From NCBI RefSeq assembly GCF_021347895.1, contig NC_067131.1:6662653-6726652 (forward strand): a DNA stretch of 64,000 nt. The letters are read 5' to 3'. Under the pieces are notes generated by a model that ran no database searches, was not told the DNA's origin, and saw nothing but the letters and a program-made list of their open reading frames with translations. How positions within the stretch are numbered: position 1 is the first letter of the stretch; every line of letters starts with the position of its first letter. A program made the translations under genes and the position numbers. Shown one piece after another: positions 20,954 through 33,400 of this stretch. This DNA is from Acanthochromis polyacanthus. Its lineage: Eukaryota > Chordata > Actinopteri > Pomacentridae.

Positions 20954-23690
20954 AAAAAAGTGCATTTGGGCTAAACTTTCAAAGGTCATATCACCATATA
21001 GAATAAGCAGTTGGTCAAAAACACCAATCCCACAGAAGTTAGAGGACATGGTCCCTATTTTTTCCCTACATTTTGATGCCAGGCTCATCTTCTGGACATG
21101 ATTTCTTCTGTCAAAAATAATATTCTAGTATAAGCATGTTTTGAACATTTGCAAAATGGGAGATTCTCTTTACTCTGGTCACTAAAACCACGATAATTCC
21201 TGCATCACAAATGAAGATTACACATCAGCACTGTTGTTCTCAATCTGAAGAAACTGACAGAACGAGAGAAAAACACCATCGGAGAAGAATTTGAAATATT
21301 CTCAAACAAGCACTGAATGCTCCAAACTTGTGTGATCAATCTAATATGTCCAAACTATTCAATAAAAACGTGCAAACACCAATGTTGTGTCTCCATTTCA
21401 CAGCCACAAGCTACAATTTGCAAGTGTTTAAATAGCCCAATCTATTCTGTCTACATCAAACTGTAGGTGAAAGTTTCCCCAAGAGACAATAATATCTAGT
21501 TTTACAATATGTAATACAGTGCTTCATCCTTCTTTTTTCTTGTGAAGCTTAAATACAGAACCATGTCAGCTTATGATCCCTCACTACAGCTTACTGTTCC
21601 ACTTGTGAACATGTGTGCAGCTCAATCAAAGAGTGAATTTCCTTCCTCAGATTATCATCCCGAGTGCTCGACTGCGGCTGAACTAAACAGACGCACACAT
21701 TTCCACTGTGACATCATGAAATTGTTTGCTGGATGGTGGGAATACATTTCAGAAGAGCCAGAAGAAGAGTAGGGCTGATGAGGCAGACGAAAAGTAGGAC
21801 AAAGACGTAAGAATAATAAAAAGCCAAGAGAGAGGACGAAATGAAATGGAGTCGGGGTCAGAACGAGTGAAAAGAGAAGGAAGGATAAGAGGGGAGGGTT
21901 TGCTCAGAAGGAGGGAGGGAATGTGAGGGGGGAGGAGGCCGGTCTCTGTCCTGTCTGGTGTGGATGGGGGTAATCTGGTCTAATCTGCTGGATGTTAACC
22001 TATCTGAGCAGCAAGAGCCAGATTATCCCTCTAACAATGGCCACACGCTCATCTGCTAAATTACTCCACTCAAAATCATATGCTGGGACACACACACACA
22101 CACACACACATCGTTTCAGCTCAGACACACACCCACGCAGATTTTAGAGGCTGACATATTTTACGGTGTAAAACAAATTCTCTCCTCTGACTTCTCATTT
22201 GTTTTTTTTTTAAAAACTATATGTCCTCACAGGTCACTTAAAGCTACAGCCACGAGCACAAAAGTTATAGGACTGGGAGGAAGAAGCAGAAGAAGAACTC
22301 AAAATACAAAAAAAAAAAAGGAGAAGAGATGCAGAGCAAGGAGGCAGAGAAGCACTGCTGGGTCATTCAAAAATAAAAATAAAAAAAAAATCAATCAGTG
22401 CCTCGAACCTGACCCCCTCAAAATCAGGTGATTTTTTTGCGCAATAAGTGAAGTTTATTTGTTAAAGTCATGCAACTCTTTACCTGCACACTATGAATAT
22501 TTTCAGAGTTACTTATCCCAAAAGTAAAGTTTATATTTTTTTAATTCATCGTATATTTTCCTGCATTTTTGAGCCCCGCGATTTAAATTATGATCTACGC
22601 AATGCTGCTGATGCTTAAAGCTTTTTCTAAAAAAATGTTTTCAACAAAAATAATGAATTTGACTGTAGATTGTGATACCAGGAGTTAATGTAAAGTTGAT
22701 TTGGTTGCAGATGTGTTTATCAGCCCCGTCTATCTCCAGTACTTAAAATGAGGGGTCATAAATGCTGGAAAAGGCCTAAAATTTCAACCACGCCTACTTC
22801 CAGGGCCTGTAACTTGGAAAGTACTCATAGCATGAAAGTGAAATTTTGCATGGCTTCATTAAATATACTGAAGTTTTTGTATATAAAAATCAGCTGATTC
22901 TGAAGGAGTCAGGTAGGAACTTTTTCCAGATTTGGTTACTGTATATGAAACGACTGCTCGCATCTCCGGTTGTTCTACTAGTTGATCAGCTGATCTAGAA
23001 AATATGAGATTGCAACAACCACCAGCACTGAATATCTTTACCAGAGAGGAAATAAACACAACTTTTATGCAGCTGCACTTATGTACATAATATTTCTGAA
23101 GCTGTAGCAGTTACAGGTTAAAGGCTGGGATGTGAGAAACTCTGTTTGCTAAAACTTTGTATCGATTCTCAAAAGAGGAAAATGAAGGAAATAAAAAAGA
23201 AGCAGAATGGAAGAATATAGTCTACGGCTAAAATCAGAGATCAAAGTGCCATTATTTTCCAAAAGACGTGTTTGCCATCTTAGTTCAGAGTGCCAGCAGG
23301 CTGACATTTGCTAATTAGCGCTAAATACAAAGCACAGATTATTGAGAATGTAATCAGTTTGTAGATATTTGGTCAGAAGCCAAAATAAACATTTGATTAA
23401 GAGTTAGGTGATTTGGGCACAACATCTGTCAGTTCATAACAATCCCTCCACAAAAAAACACAAACGTCAACCTCTTGGTGGCGCTAGAGGAACCACTGAA
23501 GTCAAGAAGGAACCACTCTCTATGGACAGTGATGTTTGCATAAAATGTGATCCAGAGAGCTCAAAGTGATGTAATGTAACTGAGGACATTTACTCGAGTA
23601 CTTCATTTAAAGGTGAGAACGGCTGTTGATATTTCACTATAGTAACTATATGAACCTTTAGATGCACGTGTGACTGGACTCTATATTCTT
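20954..23690. other. intergenic DNA, no gene seen
   Basis: No coding region or RNA gene was recognised. A (CA)n array lies at about 22089-22111, and A-rich runs at about 22305-22320 and 22365-22390. The stretch 21930-22080 (TAATCTGGTCTAATCTGC, GAGCCAGATTATCCC, CTGCTAAATTACTCC) is rich in TAATC and ATTA cores and is another possible regulatory element. At about 23470-23505 a GTGGCGCTAGAGGAA fragment belongs to a common dispersed fish repeat. Confidence 0.5.
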
Positions 23691-23696
23691 CCATAA

Positions 23697-24198
23697 GCGG
23701 GTCAAAAATGACCCGTATAAAAATCAGTGCATTTTTATTTCATTTTTGTAATTTTCATTCAGAATAATAATTTGTATTATTTGTTTGTGTTATATTTTGG
23801 TCCACACAAGAAGGACTGCATGTTTGAAATGTTTTTATTTTCACTAAATGACAGATTTTGAACATTTTGATAACTGAAGGAGAAGAATATTACCCAGAAC
23901 AGCAACAGAAGAATGTCAGCATCCATTTTATTGACATCTTTCCACTCTTTTTCTCTAACTGCTGCTGCTCTAAGTTTGTGCATCACCTCTTGCATGATAT
24001 TATCAGTGATCGAGAGCCTGGAATAGTAACACAAATATTACAATTTATTTAAGAGTATAAAAGATAACTTAACAATTTAAATGGAATGAAATCAGAAACA
24101 TGTTTTTTGAGGAATAGCTGGAAAATGAAATGATAAAAACTTTTTGCTACAAAGATATTGCAAGAAAACAGCCTCACTTATGCATCTAAGGGTTAACA
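23697..24198. mobile_element. possible degraded TTAA-type MITE
   Basis: The left side carries the palindromic CGGGTCAAAAATGACCCG (from about 23699) and the right side ends AAGGGTTAA near 24190. Both features resemble the ends of teleost TTAA-type MITEs such as the element at 35044-35541, which also has a GGTCAAAATTGACCC motif inside one end. The left TTAA is not visible, so the boundary is uncertain. Confidence 0.35.
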
Positions 24199-25660
24199 CA
24201 ACGAGCATGCACCTGATTCACTGTCCTTCTTGCTTCTAATTGCATTTTATGTTTTATTTTGAAGGGGATGTTTGAGGAGGCAGGAGTAAAAATGGTTCCT
24301 CTAAGTGGTTAAACAAGCAGCGTGAAGCCCCACACAAGTGTTTCCTTAGGGTGCTTAGAAGCATCTTACCCACAGAAGGTGCTTTTTTCGCCTCTGAAGG
24401 AGGTTCTACACGGCTGAATCTGGCAGTAGAAACACTCCAAAGATTCAGGCCACCTTATAAACAGACTGCAAGTTCCTGCAGTGGAAAACAGACTTTTGTT
24501 GTGTGGATTGGTCCAAGCCACATTGTTTGTTTTCCATTTACAGAGGCAGAGTTGTGTATGAACACTATATTTTAGCTTTAGCGCCCACACAGAATGGACA
24601 GCTAGCGTACTATGAGGAGAAAAAATGTACAGAAGCTGAACAGAACAGAACTGTTGACTTCAATTCAAGTAAAATCTGAACTCTTTCTAATGTATGCTGT
24701 TTTATTTTCACTCTACAACATCACAGAAGTAAATATTGTACTTTTTGCACATCCACATTCAATTTTACATAAATAAACATAGCATTTGCTTAGTAAACCT
24801 GATGGGTTACTTTACATTTAGGGCTGTGTGTACTCAGTTATTGTAACTGATTACAAAGTTTGAAGTTTTTTTATTTGTGGTTAACTTCTTGTTCATATAC
24901 CATCTACTGAGACCTTGGGTCCAGTATAATTTAACTCTCTAAAAGGGTTAATTCTGCATAATTACTACTTTTATTTTTCATATTTTTGGACAATTCTGCT
25001 GGTAATGCTTCCACTTAAGCGTAAATTTTTAATGATAATCTTAAATATTTTTATATTATGATGAGATTGGATTAGTAGAAATATACACTAGGTAAGTGAA
25101 AGTTCTGTCCTGCTGGTGGCGCTACAGGAAAACTGTAAAAACCGCCACAATCCAGAGCATCATCCTCTGGGGTCTAAGAATGTCTGAGGCAAATTTCATG
25201 TCAACACACCTTTTGGCTGTTGAGATATTCTAATCCGTTCAGTGGAAAAGGCCGGCTGATCTGCGTCTCTTAGACTCATCTTGTTTTTTTGTCATGTAGT
25301 TCTGTAAAAACAAATTAAAATGAAAGAGATTAAAGATGAAGCAAACACGGTGGCATGAACACAATTTTAACAGGTCAGTGTCTGTCTGTTGTTTTGTAAT
25401 ATCGGGCTTAAAGTGGATTCACCGGGTGAATCAGTGAGAGGGTGCGCTCTGTACCCCACCATCATCAAATTAAATTTACCCCAGTTTACCCCCACTTCCC
25501 CTCCCAGGAACACACACCACAAGCATAATACATTGGGATCGCTCATTCATGCTCACACATGCTCTGCAATCCCATAATCCCAGTCCAGATTGAGAACACC
25601 TTTAAGATACGATGTGATTATGATTAGGGATTATGATCAAATTATGACAGAGTGACAGAT
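24199..25660. repeat. intergenic DNA with a dispersed fish repeat copy
   Basis: No gene was recognised. At about 25110-25245 the sequence CTGGTGGCGCTACAGGAAAA, then CAGAGCATCATCCTCTGGGG, GAATGTCTGAGGCAAATTTC and GGCTGTTGAGATATTCTAATC follow the order of a very common interspersed repeat of teleosts (class unknown to me). Confidence 0.5.
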
Positions 25661-25668
25661 TAGACAGG

Positions 25669-25669
<1 letters not shown>

Positions 25670-25719
<50 letters not shown>

Positions 25720-25728
25720 GGGGGGGGG
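25670..25728. repeat. (GT)n followed by a 26-base G run
   Basis: A GT array (about 25671-25702) passes directly into 26 consecutive G (25703-25728) on the plus strand. The run could form G-quadruplex structures and is prone to replication slippage and sequencing error. Confidence 0.95.
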
Positions 25729-25959
25729 TTGATGCTGTCAAATGTGGTGGTGTCAGAGCAGAAATTTTTTGATAAAAGGCAAATACATCTGTGAAGAGGA
25801 CGGGTGGATGTTTTAGATTGTCTCCGGTTAGCAAGAACTGCAGAACTACTGTGAATTCTAACGCAGTCTATTTGACCACCAAACCTCATAAATACCTGAT
25901 TTATGGATGTTCATAAATCATCTGTGGATGCAATGTTAGCCAGTCTTTGAGCTGATGCA

Positions 25960-26300
25960 ACGCTTCTGTCCAGATTTAAACATTTCAACAAGTATTGGAT
26001 GGATTTGCAGTGATACTTTATTGATCCCAGAGGATGTGTTCGAATAACTTTCAATCTGGTTTTAACCGTTTCAGTTTGTCCATTATTTTAGTTTATGACT
26101 GAACTAATTGCTTTTTGTGTTCAGTGGCTATCCCCAAATGTTAGCATGATAGCATACCTACCTAATATGAGTATGATTAAATATAGCGTCTAAACATGAG
26201 CATGTTAGCATAATGATGTTAGCATTTGCCTAAAATCATGGTAGATTTGCAGATACAGCTCATTGCAAGAGGTGTGGTGAAGCCCATCGGACATACGCAG
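25960..26300. repeat. dispersed teleost repeat with TTAGCATG motifs
   Basis: The order GTATTGGATGGATTTGCAGTGA, GATCCCAGAGGATG, CAGTTTGTCCATTA, GTTTATGACTGAACTAATTGC and repeated ATGTTAGCAT/GAGCATGTTAGCAT motifs matches a widespread interspersed repeat in teleosts. It may be the inverted partner of the related fragment near 25110-25245. No coding capacity. Confidence 0.6.
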
Positions 26301-26661
26301 CCTATAAACAGTACTCACCCCTCTTGGAAGTTTTTCCCTCTGATTGATTTTCAACAGTGGATTGTGGTCATTTAAATCTGGCATTTTAAATAAGAATTTA
26401 CAAAAACAAGACTCTTTCATGTCTAAGTAAAAACTAATGATTATCTATTTAACATACAAAATGCAAAATAAGTGAAGTGAATATTACTTCCTTTAAAGTG
26501 ACTCACCTGATTCAACACAGGTGCAGCCAAGTGGTACCAGAAGTCGTACACTTAGTGAAATGGAGATGATCTGAGAGCAGTGAATGTGTAAAGTGATTGT
26601 AGTATAAAGACATCTGTATCTTAAGGTTTAGTCACTGGTGACTCAGTACTCCTGGTTCTAA

Positions 26662-27218
26662 CTAGCCTAGCCGCGCTAGACAACCCACGGCAACGAATTT
26701 AATTCTCTGCCAGGGTGGGTCTAGTTACCCTCCATAAGGCTCGAGGCTGGATGCTCCTAAAACTAGCCGGACGAATCAGAAGGCGGGCGTAACTAAGTGA
26801 CGACAGAGGCGCGACGATTCTGACAGAAACAACGGCGCACAATAAACAGTCATCTTTGGACTCGGCTTTGGCCACAGCCCTTAAAGATTTGAAGCTAAAA
26901 TTCAACTTGAAAGATAAACAAAGGACGGCACTGAAGTGTTTCATTGAGAAGAAAGACGTATTTGGACTTATGCCGACAGGATATGGCAAATCCTTAATAT
27001 ACCAGTTGGCTCCGCTGGTTGGGAAGCTAATGGGACTTAGCCACAATCCGCCGGCGCTCTGGGAATTACGTCAGCCTATTCGTTGCACTGATTGGTTGTA
27101 TACCTACCCAATTGCTGCAGAGTGATTTGAAAGACAACCTTTTAGCCCGCCTCCCTCCCTGTCGAGCTTCCCTAGACCCTTGTGCCTTCAGAACATGGGT
27201 CTAGCGCGGCTAGGCTAG
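26662..27218 (+). mobile_element. nested element with perfect 20-base TIRs and a RecQ fragment
   Basis: Both ends carry the same 20 bases in inverse orientation (CTAGCCTAGCCGCGCTAGAC on the left, its complement on the right), with imperfect 7-base flanks GTTCTAA and GTTATAA as a possible target duplication. The 557-base element lies inside an older Tc1-like copy. It contains an open frame (26856-27125) whose first 60 or so residues resemble the N-terminal part of a RecQ-family helicase. The perfect ends suggest much more recent mobility than its host element. I do not recognise the transposon superfamily. Confidence 0.8.
26856..27125 (+). pseudogene. RecQ-helicase-like N-terminal fragment in a transposon
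   Basis: The 89-residue frame begins MDSALATALKDLKLKFNLKD, then KQRTALKCFIEKKDVFGLMP (Q-motif region) and PTGYGKSLIYQLAPL (Walker A, ATP-binding). This order is that of superfamily 2 RecQ-like helicases. After about residue 60 the similarity ends in sequence that leads to the element's terminal repeat. All later helicase motifs (DEAH box, motifs III-VI) are missing, so it cannot be an active helicase. It is either a captured host fragment or the remnant of a helicase gene carried by a longer autonomous element. Confidence 0.75.
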
Positions 27219-28032
27219 GTTATAACTACACTCTGAAGAGTGAAAAACCCCACATCAAGTAACTCAGTGAAAAGGTTACTGAAAAACATACCACAGGGGA
27301 CAGATACAAGAATATTTCTAAGTCATTGAATTTCTCCTGGACTACAGTTAACACAGTCAATAAAAAATGGGGGATAAATCTGCCGAGAGCAGGTTGTCCT
27401 CAAAAACCTAGTGACTATGCAAGACAGAAACTAGTGATGGAGGCCACCAAGACACCTATGAGACTATAATGTTCTGGAGCCAGAGTCAAAACCTCAGTCC
27501 AATTGAGAAGCTGCAGCTGGACTTGAAAAGGGATGTTCCTTCAGGATCCATGTGCACCTGCTTGAGCAGCTTTGCAACAAATAATGATGTAAAAATACAG
27601 TGTCCGCGTGTGCAAAGCTGGAGACCGGCTAAATGCTGTAATTGCTGCCAGCGGTGATTCTACTAAATACTGACTTGAAGGAGGTGAACACTGGTGCAAT
27701 TACAGATTTCAATTACATTTTAATTAATTGATGTTCATTTGCAGAAATCCCTTTTCCCTTTGGCATGCAAGTCTTTGTTCTAAAATCTTCTCAAAAACGT
27801 ATCGACTATGATTCAATGTTGAAAAGCAATTAAGGGGAAAACATCCAGGGGAGGTGAATCCTTTTATAAACACTGTGACCAACTGTAGCCGACTGTCTCT
27901 TTGATGGGACTTTTATAGGTTGTTTTTGAACTGAACTGAGATGTTGACGCATTTAGATGTCAAGAACCAAACAAATATAAGACGATATTAGTTTTCCATT
28001 GTACATTCGCAGGCACACTTGTGCATTACGTA

Positions 28033-28252
28033 CACTACCAGTCAAAAGTTTGGACACACCTTCTTATTCAGTGCTTATTTATTTATTTATATTATTTTCT
28101 AAATTGTGAAGGTTAACATTTTTTGTTTACAACATAATTCCATGTGTATGCTTTTGTAGTTTTGATGTCGTCAGTATTAATCTACAATGTAGAAAATAAT
28201 GAAATAAAAACCAATGAATGAGAAGGTGTGTCCAAACTTTTGACTGGTAGTG
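28033..28252. mobile_element. Tc1/mariner-type MITE, 220 bases
   Basis: Near-perfect terminal inverted repeats begin CACTACCAGTCAAAAGTTTG and continue GACACACCTTCT; the right end is the same sequence complemented. TA flanks both sides (28031-28032 and 28253-28254). The AT-rich interior has no coding region. The CACTACC.GTCAAAAGTTTG end is typical of vertebrate Tc1-like elements. Confidence 0.93.
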
Positions 28253-28259
28253 TATGCAT

Positions 28260-29110
28260 GTGCATCAGACTATGTATACAGGAGCCCCGCTGTTATTACT
28301 GTTTAGCCAATAGCAGCCTATCATAGATATATTGGTAATGGTGTAAACTGGGTCTGATATACATAAAAATAAAACATTTTCCCACAGAACATGAAGCAGA
28401 ACAAAATGCTCAATGCCCAACTCTCTCGTCAGCAGCACTTATAGCAGAAGATACATCAGTGCAATATTTTTACTTTCTAAAAATCGACATTGGCTGCAAA
28501 AATCCAGCGTCGATCAGGCTCTAATGCGTACATGTCCTAGATACCTGTCGTCGTGCTATTTCATAGATGGATAGTTGCATTTGCTTGTATTTTCTAACAT
28601 CTTAGCTGTTGTAGAACTCTTCTTCCTTTAGCCAATGTTATGCAAGGCTTCACATATCTGCTCTGCATTAAGTAATGATGCAGCCACATTTCCACCCTGA
28701 GGACTACTTAAGTAACTTCCTACCCACCTACCAAAAGAAGAAGTCTGGCCACATTGTCTCCTCTGTAGAGGTCAGAGGTCAGGGTGGACTCCTGAAGCTG
28801 GAAGAACCTCAGCATCTTGCTTAAAGACTTGAGCATCGTGTTCACTCATGGACTATGGACGCTCGCTGTCGCCGCAACACAATGTGTCCTGAAAAGACAT
28901 TTAACTGTCACAGGAGCACTGTGAAGACAAAAACAAGCTTTGACGGTTGAAATTATGTAGGCTACAAGTTTCTGAAACGTCCCGTTTGTTTTTCCATCCG
29001 TTCTGAAAGTGAAACGGACGCCACGGCCTACACAAAGCCACACGAAACACCAAGAAACGACGCGACTTCTCTTATTAAAATACACAGCCACCACCGGGTC
29101 CTTGGCGGGT
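28260..29110. other. intergenic DNA downstream of ppm1b, nothing recognised
   Basis: No gene, RNA or clear repeat was recognised between the MITE at 28033-28252 and the probable end of the ppm1b transcript. The open frame at 28846-29094 on the minus strand shows no protein-like motif. Confidence 0.5.
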
Positions 29111-29112
29111 AT

Positions 29113-30439
29113 TTTATTTCATATATAGACGCTTTCTGTAATCAAATGTGAGTGCAATCAAACAACAGCAATACAAACATTACCAATGCAGTCTGAGAAC
29201 CAGGAACAGGGTTAAAACAGGGAGTTCACTCACTCTACACAGCGAGCAGCTAGTAACCTCATGGACAACATTAAAAAAAAAAAAAAAATCCTCTGTCAGG
29301 ACAGTCTGCCGTTACCTCCAACCGTGACGGTGAGGAGGCAGGTAGAGGAAGCCCATCGGACCCCTCCCTCCTGCCCTAACACCCTCCTCAAACAGGAAGT
29401 CCAACCAGTGATACAACAACCGCCCACCCGACCCATCACCCCCGAAGCCATGAGTCCAACTTGCACTCGGCTCTTCAGTGACAGCCTCCCATTTTTTTTA
29501 CCCCCCCCCATCATGATTATCATCGTCATCAACATCCTAATAGTATCGACAAAAAAATAAAATCCAAAAATCATTTCCACTTCTCACGCGGCAGGAGCCT
29601 ATCAGCGTCCAGAGGTCCTTCAGGTTCAGTCAGTCTCAACCAACGGCTGTCCATCCGGGTCGATTAGAAAACCACGTAGCTGTACACGTAGAACCAAAGT
29701 CCTCATGCAGTGCCCTGCGAAGGTGGCACATCACATACGTGCACAGGTGGAAGTGGGGGGGTGGGTGTTTATGATTCGGTGTGTCTGTGTGTGTTAGAGA
29801 GAGTGTGTGTGTGTGTCTTTTAAGAGGGAAGAAGCAAGGGTGTTAGGCAATTTATCAGACCCAGGAGCACGGGAAAAAAATGTCCAGGAGAAGAAGAATT
29901 ACATACAAAGTCTTTATCCACCATCTGTCTCCTCTTGGCCCTCCTTGAAACACTCTCACACACAAACTCTCTCTCTCGCACGCACAAACACACACACACA
30001 CATGATAGGTCCTCATGTCATTGTGAAGTCAGGTGTTCAATGTCAACATTCAAGAAAAGAAAAGAGAGAAAAAAAAAAAACACCTCAATGGTAAAAATCA
30101 TCTCTACCATCACAATGCTTCAGTTCATAAAATCTTGACATTTCTGAGAAGTGATTCTGTTTTTCCTCCAGGTTTAAAGCAGTATGCGTGTGTGTGTAGT
30201 TGTCGTCGTCGTCGTCTTTGTCCCACTGCTGTACACACACACACACTCACACTCACACATGCACAACCAACATACGCACACTCACGCGCTCCAGCACACA
30301 CCACATGTCCTCTTTTTTTAGTGGAGAAAGACATGGCGCAATGGAGAGACACTCCTCCTCCAGGGTGGATGCACAGATCACCAGGAGGAGACGGGGGTTG
30401 TTGCCACGGCTACCAGGGGTCATCGAGCTCGCCGGCATT
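29113..30439 (-). CDS. ppm1b: ppm1b alternative last exon (short isoform) and its 3' UTR
   Basis: After an AACTCACCCAG acceptor at 30440, nine codons in phase 0 encode NAGELDDPW and a TAG at 30412-30410. This is the equivalent of the C-terminus of the short PP2C beta isoform in mammals (ending DLEDPW, as I recall it). Spliced to the exon ending HREEEG at 36342 it gives a protein of 382 residues, close to the 387 of the short human isoform. The 3' UTR would run left through CA-rich sequence to an AATAAA signal at 29118-29113. The phase is the same as that of the long-isoform last exon (34260-33910), so the two exons are alternatives. Confidence 0.8.
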
Positions 30440-33400
30440 CTGGGTGAGTTAAGAGGAAAAAAGATGGAGAGGAAAGCATGTTAGGTTTGTAGCGCTGCGC
30501 ACGGTAGATACTCATACTCCTGATGCCTTGAACCTCACTCCTCTTTTTTCTTTTTTTTTTTTAAAAATCTACTCAAACTGAATGGATAATGGAAGAAAGT
30601 GATATTCCCCTGCCAAGCCTGTGAGTTAACACAACCAGAACCTCTGATGACTCACCTTGCGGAGAATCACGAGGCCAACTGTCAGACTGAAAAACAGGGG
30701 AGGAATGGAGAGAATGGAGTCCCTATAAGTCTACGCAGCCTCCCTCTCTCGCTCCTCGCCGCCAGCTCATGCAACGCAGCGGCGGGCGTTTATTTTGAGG
30801 TTTCGTACCCGAGAGCTGCTATTGTCTTAAAGGAGACGACAGATTAAGACGTACTTCAAGCAGCGGTGGTACAATTACGAGTCTAGGCCGGAGCTAAAAG
30901 CTGACAGAGGAGAGCGAGGAAGGTGAGGGTTTGCTTTCTGCTTTAGCTGTTCCCACAAACTTCACAGCCTACACAGACATATACAACACATTAAACGGAG
31001 TAAGGACACTGAAAAATCCCACTAAAGTGTTGGGGAATGGCCTTGTATCAAATGCCACCATACTGCATTTAGATTGCAATGATCTCTCCTGAAGTAAAAC
31101 CAATGTTTGAATTGGAAAACCAGACTTTTTCAGCTTTTTTCTAACAACCCCGTGTGTATTCTTTTGCACGGTGACTGATACAGGACCAGAACAAAGGAAA
31201 CAGAGCTCTAAAGTCAGTTCACAGAAAGAGACACTGATACACTCAACACAAATCATAACGTTATACCTCAAATCCTTTTTTATTTGTTCATTTTGTCACT
31301 TGCAGGACTGATTTGTCCCACGTCAGCGCATACAAATTGAACTCACGCATACACAAACACTCATACATACACTCAGTGTTTAGCATTACCTCCCCTCCGA
31401 TAGTTTAAGTGCTTTAGATATTGAAAAGATAAGAAGTACAGTGCATGCATTACCAGAGTCACTGGGCTTATACTGAGCCGTGATAACCTCCCTTTACCTG
31501 CCGTCTAGAAGAATGAACACAGTTTGTTTCAATCACACTTTCAGAATGAGGTACGTGTTTGAAACGGTTTTGAACATAACCTGCGAGGACAGACGTACGC
31601 TTTTGTAACGGCTTTTATCAAGCTGCGACACAAAGCTGCGGTTAATACCAGCAGCTGGAACAGATTCTTTAATGCTCCAGATGTACTGTAAAGTCACACA
31701 TTCAACACTTGAATTGTGTGATTTAACAGCTCTATACTGATGCAGATGATTTTAGTAATGAAACATGGGTTGGCTGGTCCAAAATTTTAATCAAGAGTGA
31801 CGCATTTTTGCCAACACTGGATGGACTGATACGTGGAAGAAACACTCGTGGTCACAATCCCGCATGGAGCGCCACCTTCAGATCAATGGCAGAACTGATG
31901 AAACAGCAGCTGTCCTACATGTGAGTATTAAAACATGCCAGCGTGCTCAAATAATTAATGTCGCATATTAAAGGTTAGCACGCCGACATGTAAAACACTG
32001 CATGATGTATGCTGAATTCCAGCATGTTCAACAGCTTTAGGAATGTTTCTAGGAATGTCAATTTCAAGAATGTTTGATAAAGTGTTGCGAATGTTTAAAC
32101 GCATCCACAGTGCCTCTGTTTATATCCACACAGTTTGACTTTCATCTGTGTATGTGAACAAAACATAAATAGAACCGCAGCATGCAAACGATTACATGTA
32201 ATTTCTATTGTTGTGGTTAGAAAAGGGTTTTTGTAATATGTGAGCTGTTTAAATTCCTAACCATTAAATTAAACCACAGCTTTGCACGTGTGGCTTTTAA
32301 GGACAATGATCAGACAGTGTAAACAGTTGACAGACACTCCGAGCAGCAAAAGGTCTCCTTGAAATGCAGATTTACTCAAACGACTCGATGCCACAGATAA
32401 GAGAAAGATGACTTCACAATTTGCTGCCAAAGAAATTATTTCAGCAGCGGCTTAGCGTGTCTGTCAGCGTGGTCCTGTCCCCTAAAATGTTCACCAACTT
32501 CACAGAGCCTTTTAGGCAGAGTTGCACAACATTTCATAAGCAGCATAAACTTTGTGTGGCACTACAGAATGTAAATGGCGGACATACTTGTTCAAGACTT
32601 TGGATTTTCGGCCTACAACTCTAGTCTCGATTAGCTCACTGTCATTTCCAATGTGGAGTGTGTTTTTGGTTGTGACGTTCAATTTGCTGTGAAGATGTGA
32701 TAAACAAACCAAAAAAGGATTGAACTGAATAAGACATTACATGCTGCGTTTGTATTGTTGTTCAGTATACTTATCCTCTGTGCTTTGAGATGAACGCTAG
32801 CATGTTATCAATGCATTTCAAAACGCTAGTGCTGTCATGCTAACATCTCGTTGATCTTTGAAGAGTTTTAGCACAAATGCAGGCCACATCACACCTGACA
32901 AGCTAGAAAAACAAAGCCACTGTACATACGATTAATCATCTTTGCAAACAATACGATCTTTGTTCACCACTGTTTTTCTCCATTTTTCAACCATCCAAGA
33001 ATTTTGTTTTTTGCAATGAGCGTTACCGCCTTAAAGGGTTGCTAGTGTAGATTTCACTGAGACATTTACATCCACCTGAGCACAATTCAACCTCTCCAGG
33101 TGCCTGTGAGGCAGCGTTTTAACAAGTGGTGGCATGGGAGATGTAGTTTTTAGTACCCATTCTGGTTTGAACAACCTGACATCACTGAGCATGCTGATAA
33201 TTGGCTTAATTCCACAATTTACCAGAAACACAAATTTCAGGAGTGACGATCGATCGGTCTCTTGCTCCGTCTCTCAAACCCATGCAGACGCACACACACA
33301 TACGTACATACATATACACAAGAGTATGTTTAGAGTCTGTAGACGGAGTTGGCCTGGAGACGGTGCAGTGTGTCGCACAGCTGCAGTTCAGTGTCTCCTC

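Larger units (their letters stand above)
26303..27868 (+). mobile_element. degraded Tc1-like transposon, split by a nested element
   Basis: The two ends are diverged inverted repeats of about 70 bases: the left has CACCCCTCTTGGAAGTTTTT and TTGATTTTCAACAGTGGATT, the right (other strand) CACCTCCCCTGGATGTTTTC and TTGCTTTTCAACATTGAATC. TA is found at both borders. Inside, transposase remnants are readable only in pieces, for example the C-terminal NLSPIEKLQLDLKRDV at about 27488-27535, equivalent to the DLNPIENLWxxLK motif of Tc1 transposases with the catalytic D replaced by S. The reading frame is broken. A separate element with its own terminal repeats (26662-27218) is inserted in it. Confidence 0.8.

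Noticed and set aside
29261..29580. Frames on both strands of about 95 residues
   Set aside because: They lie in the probable ppm1b short-isoform 3' UTR and contain low-complexity sequence.
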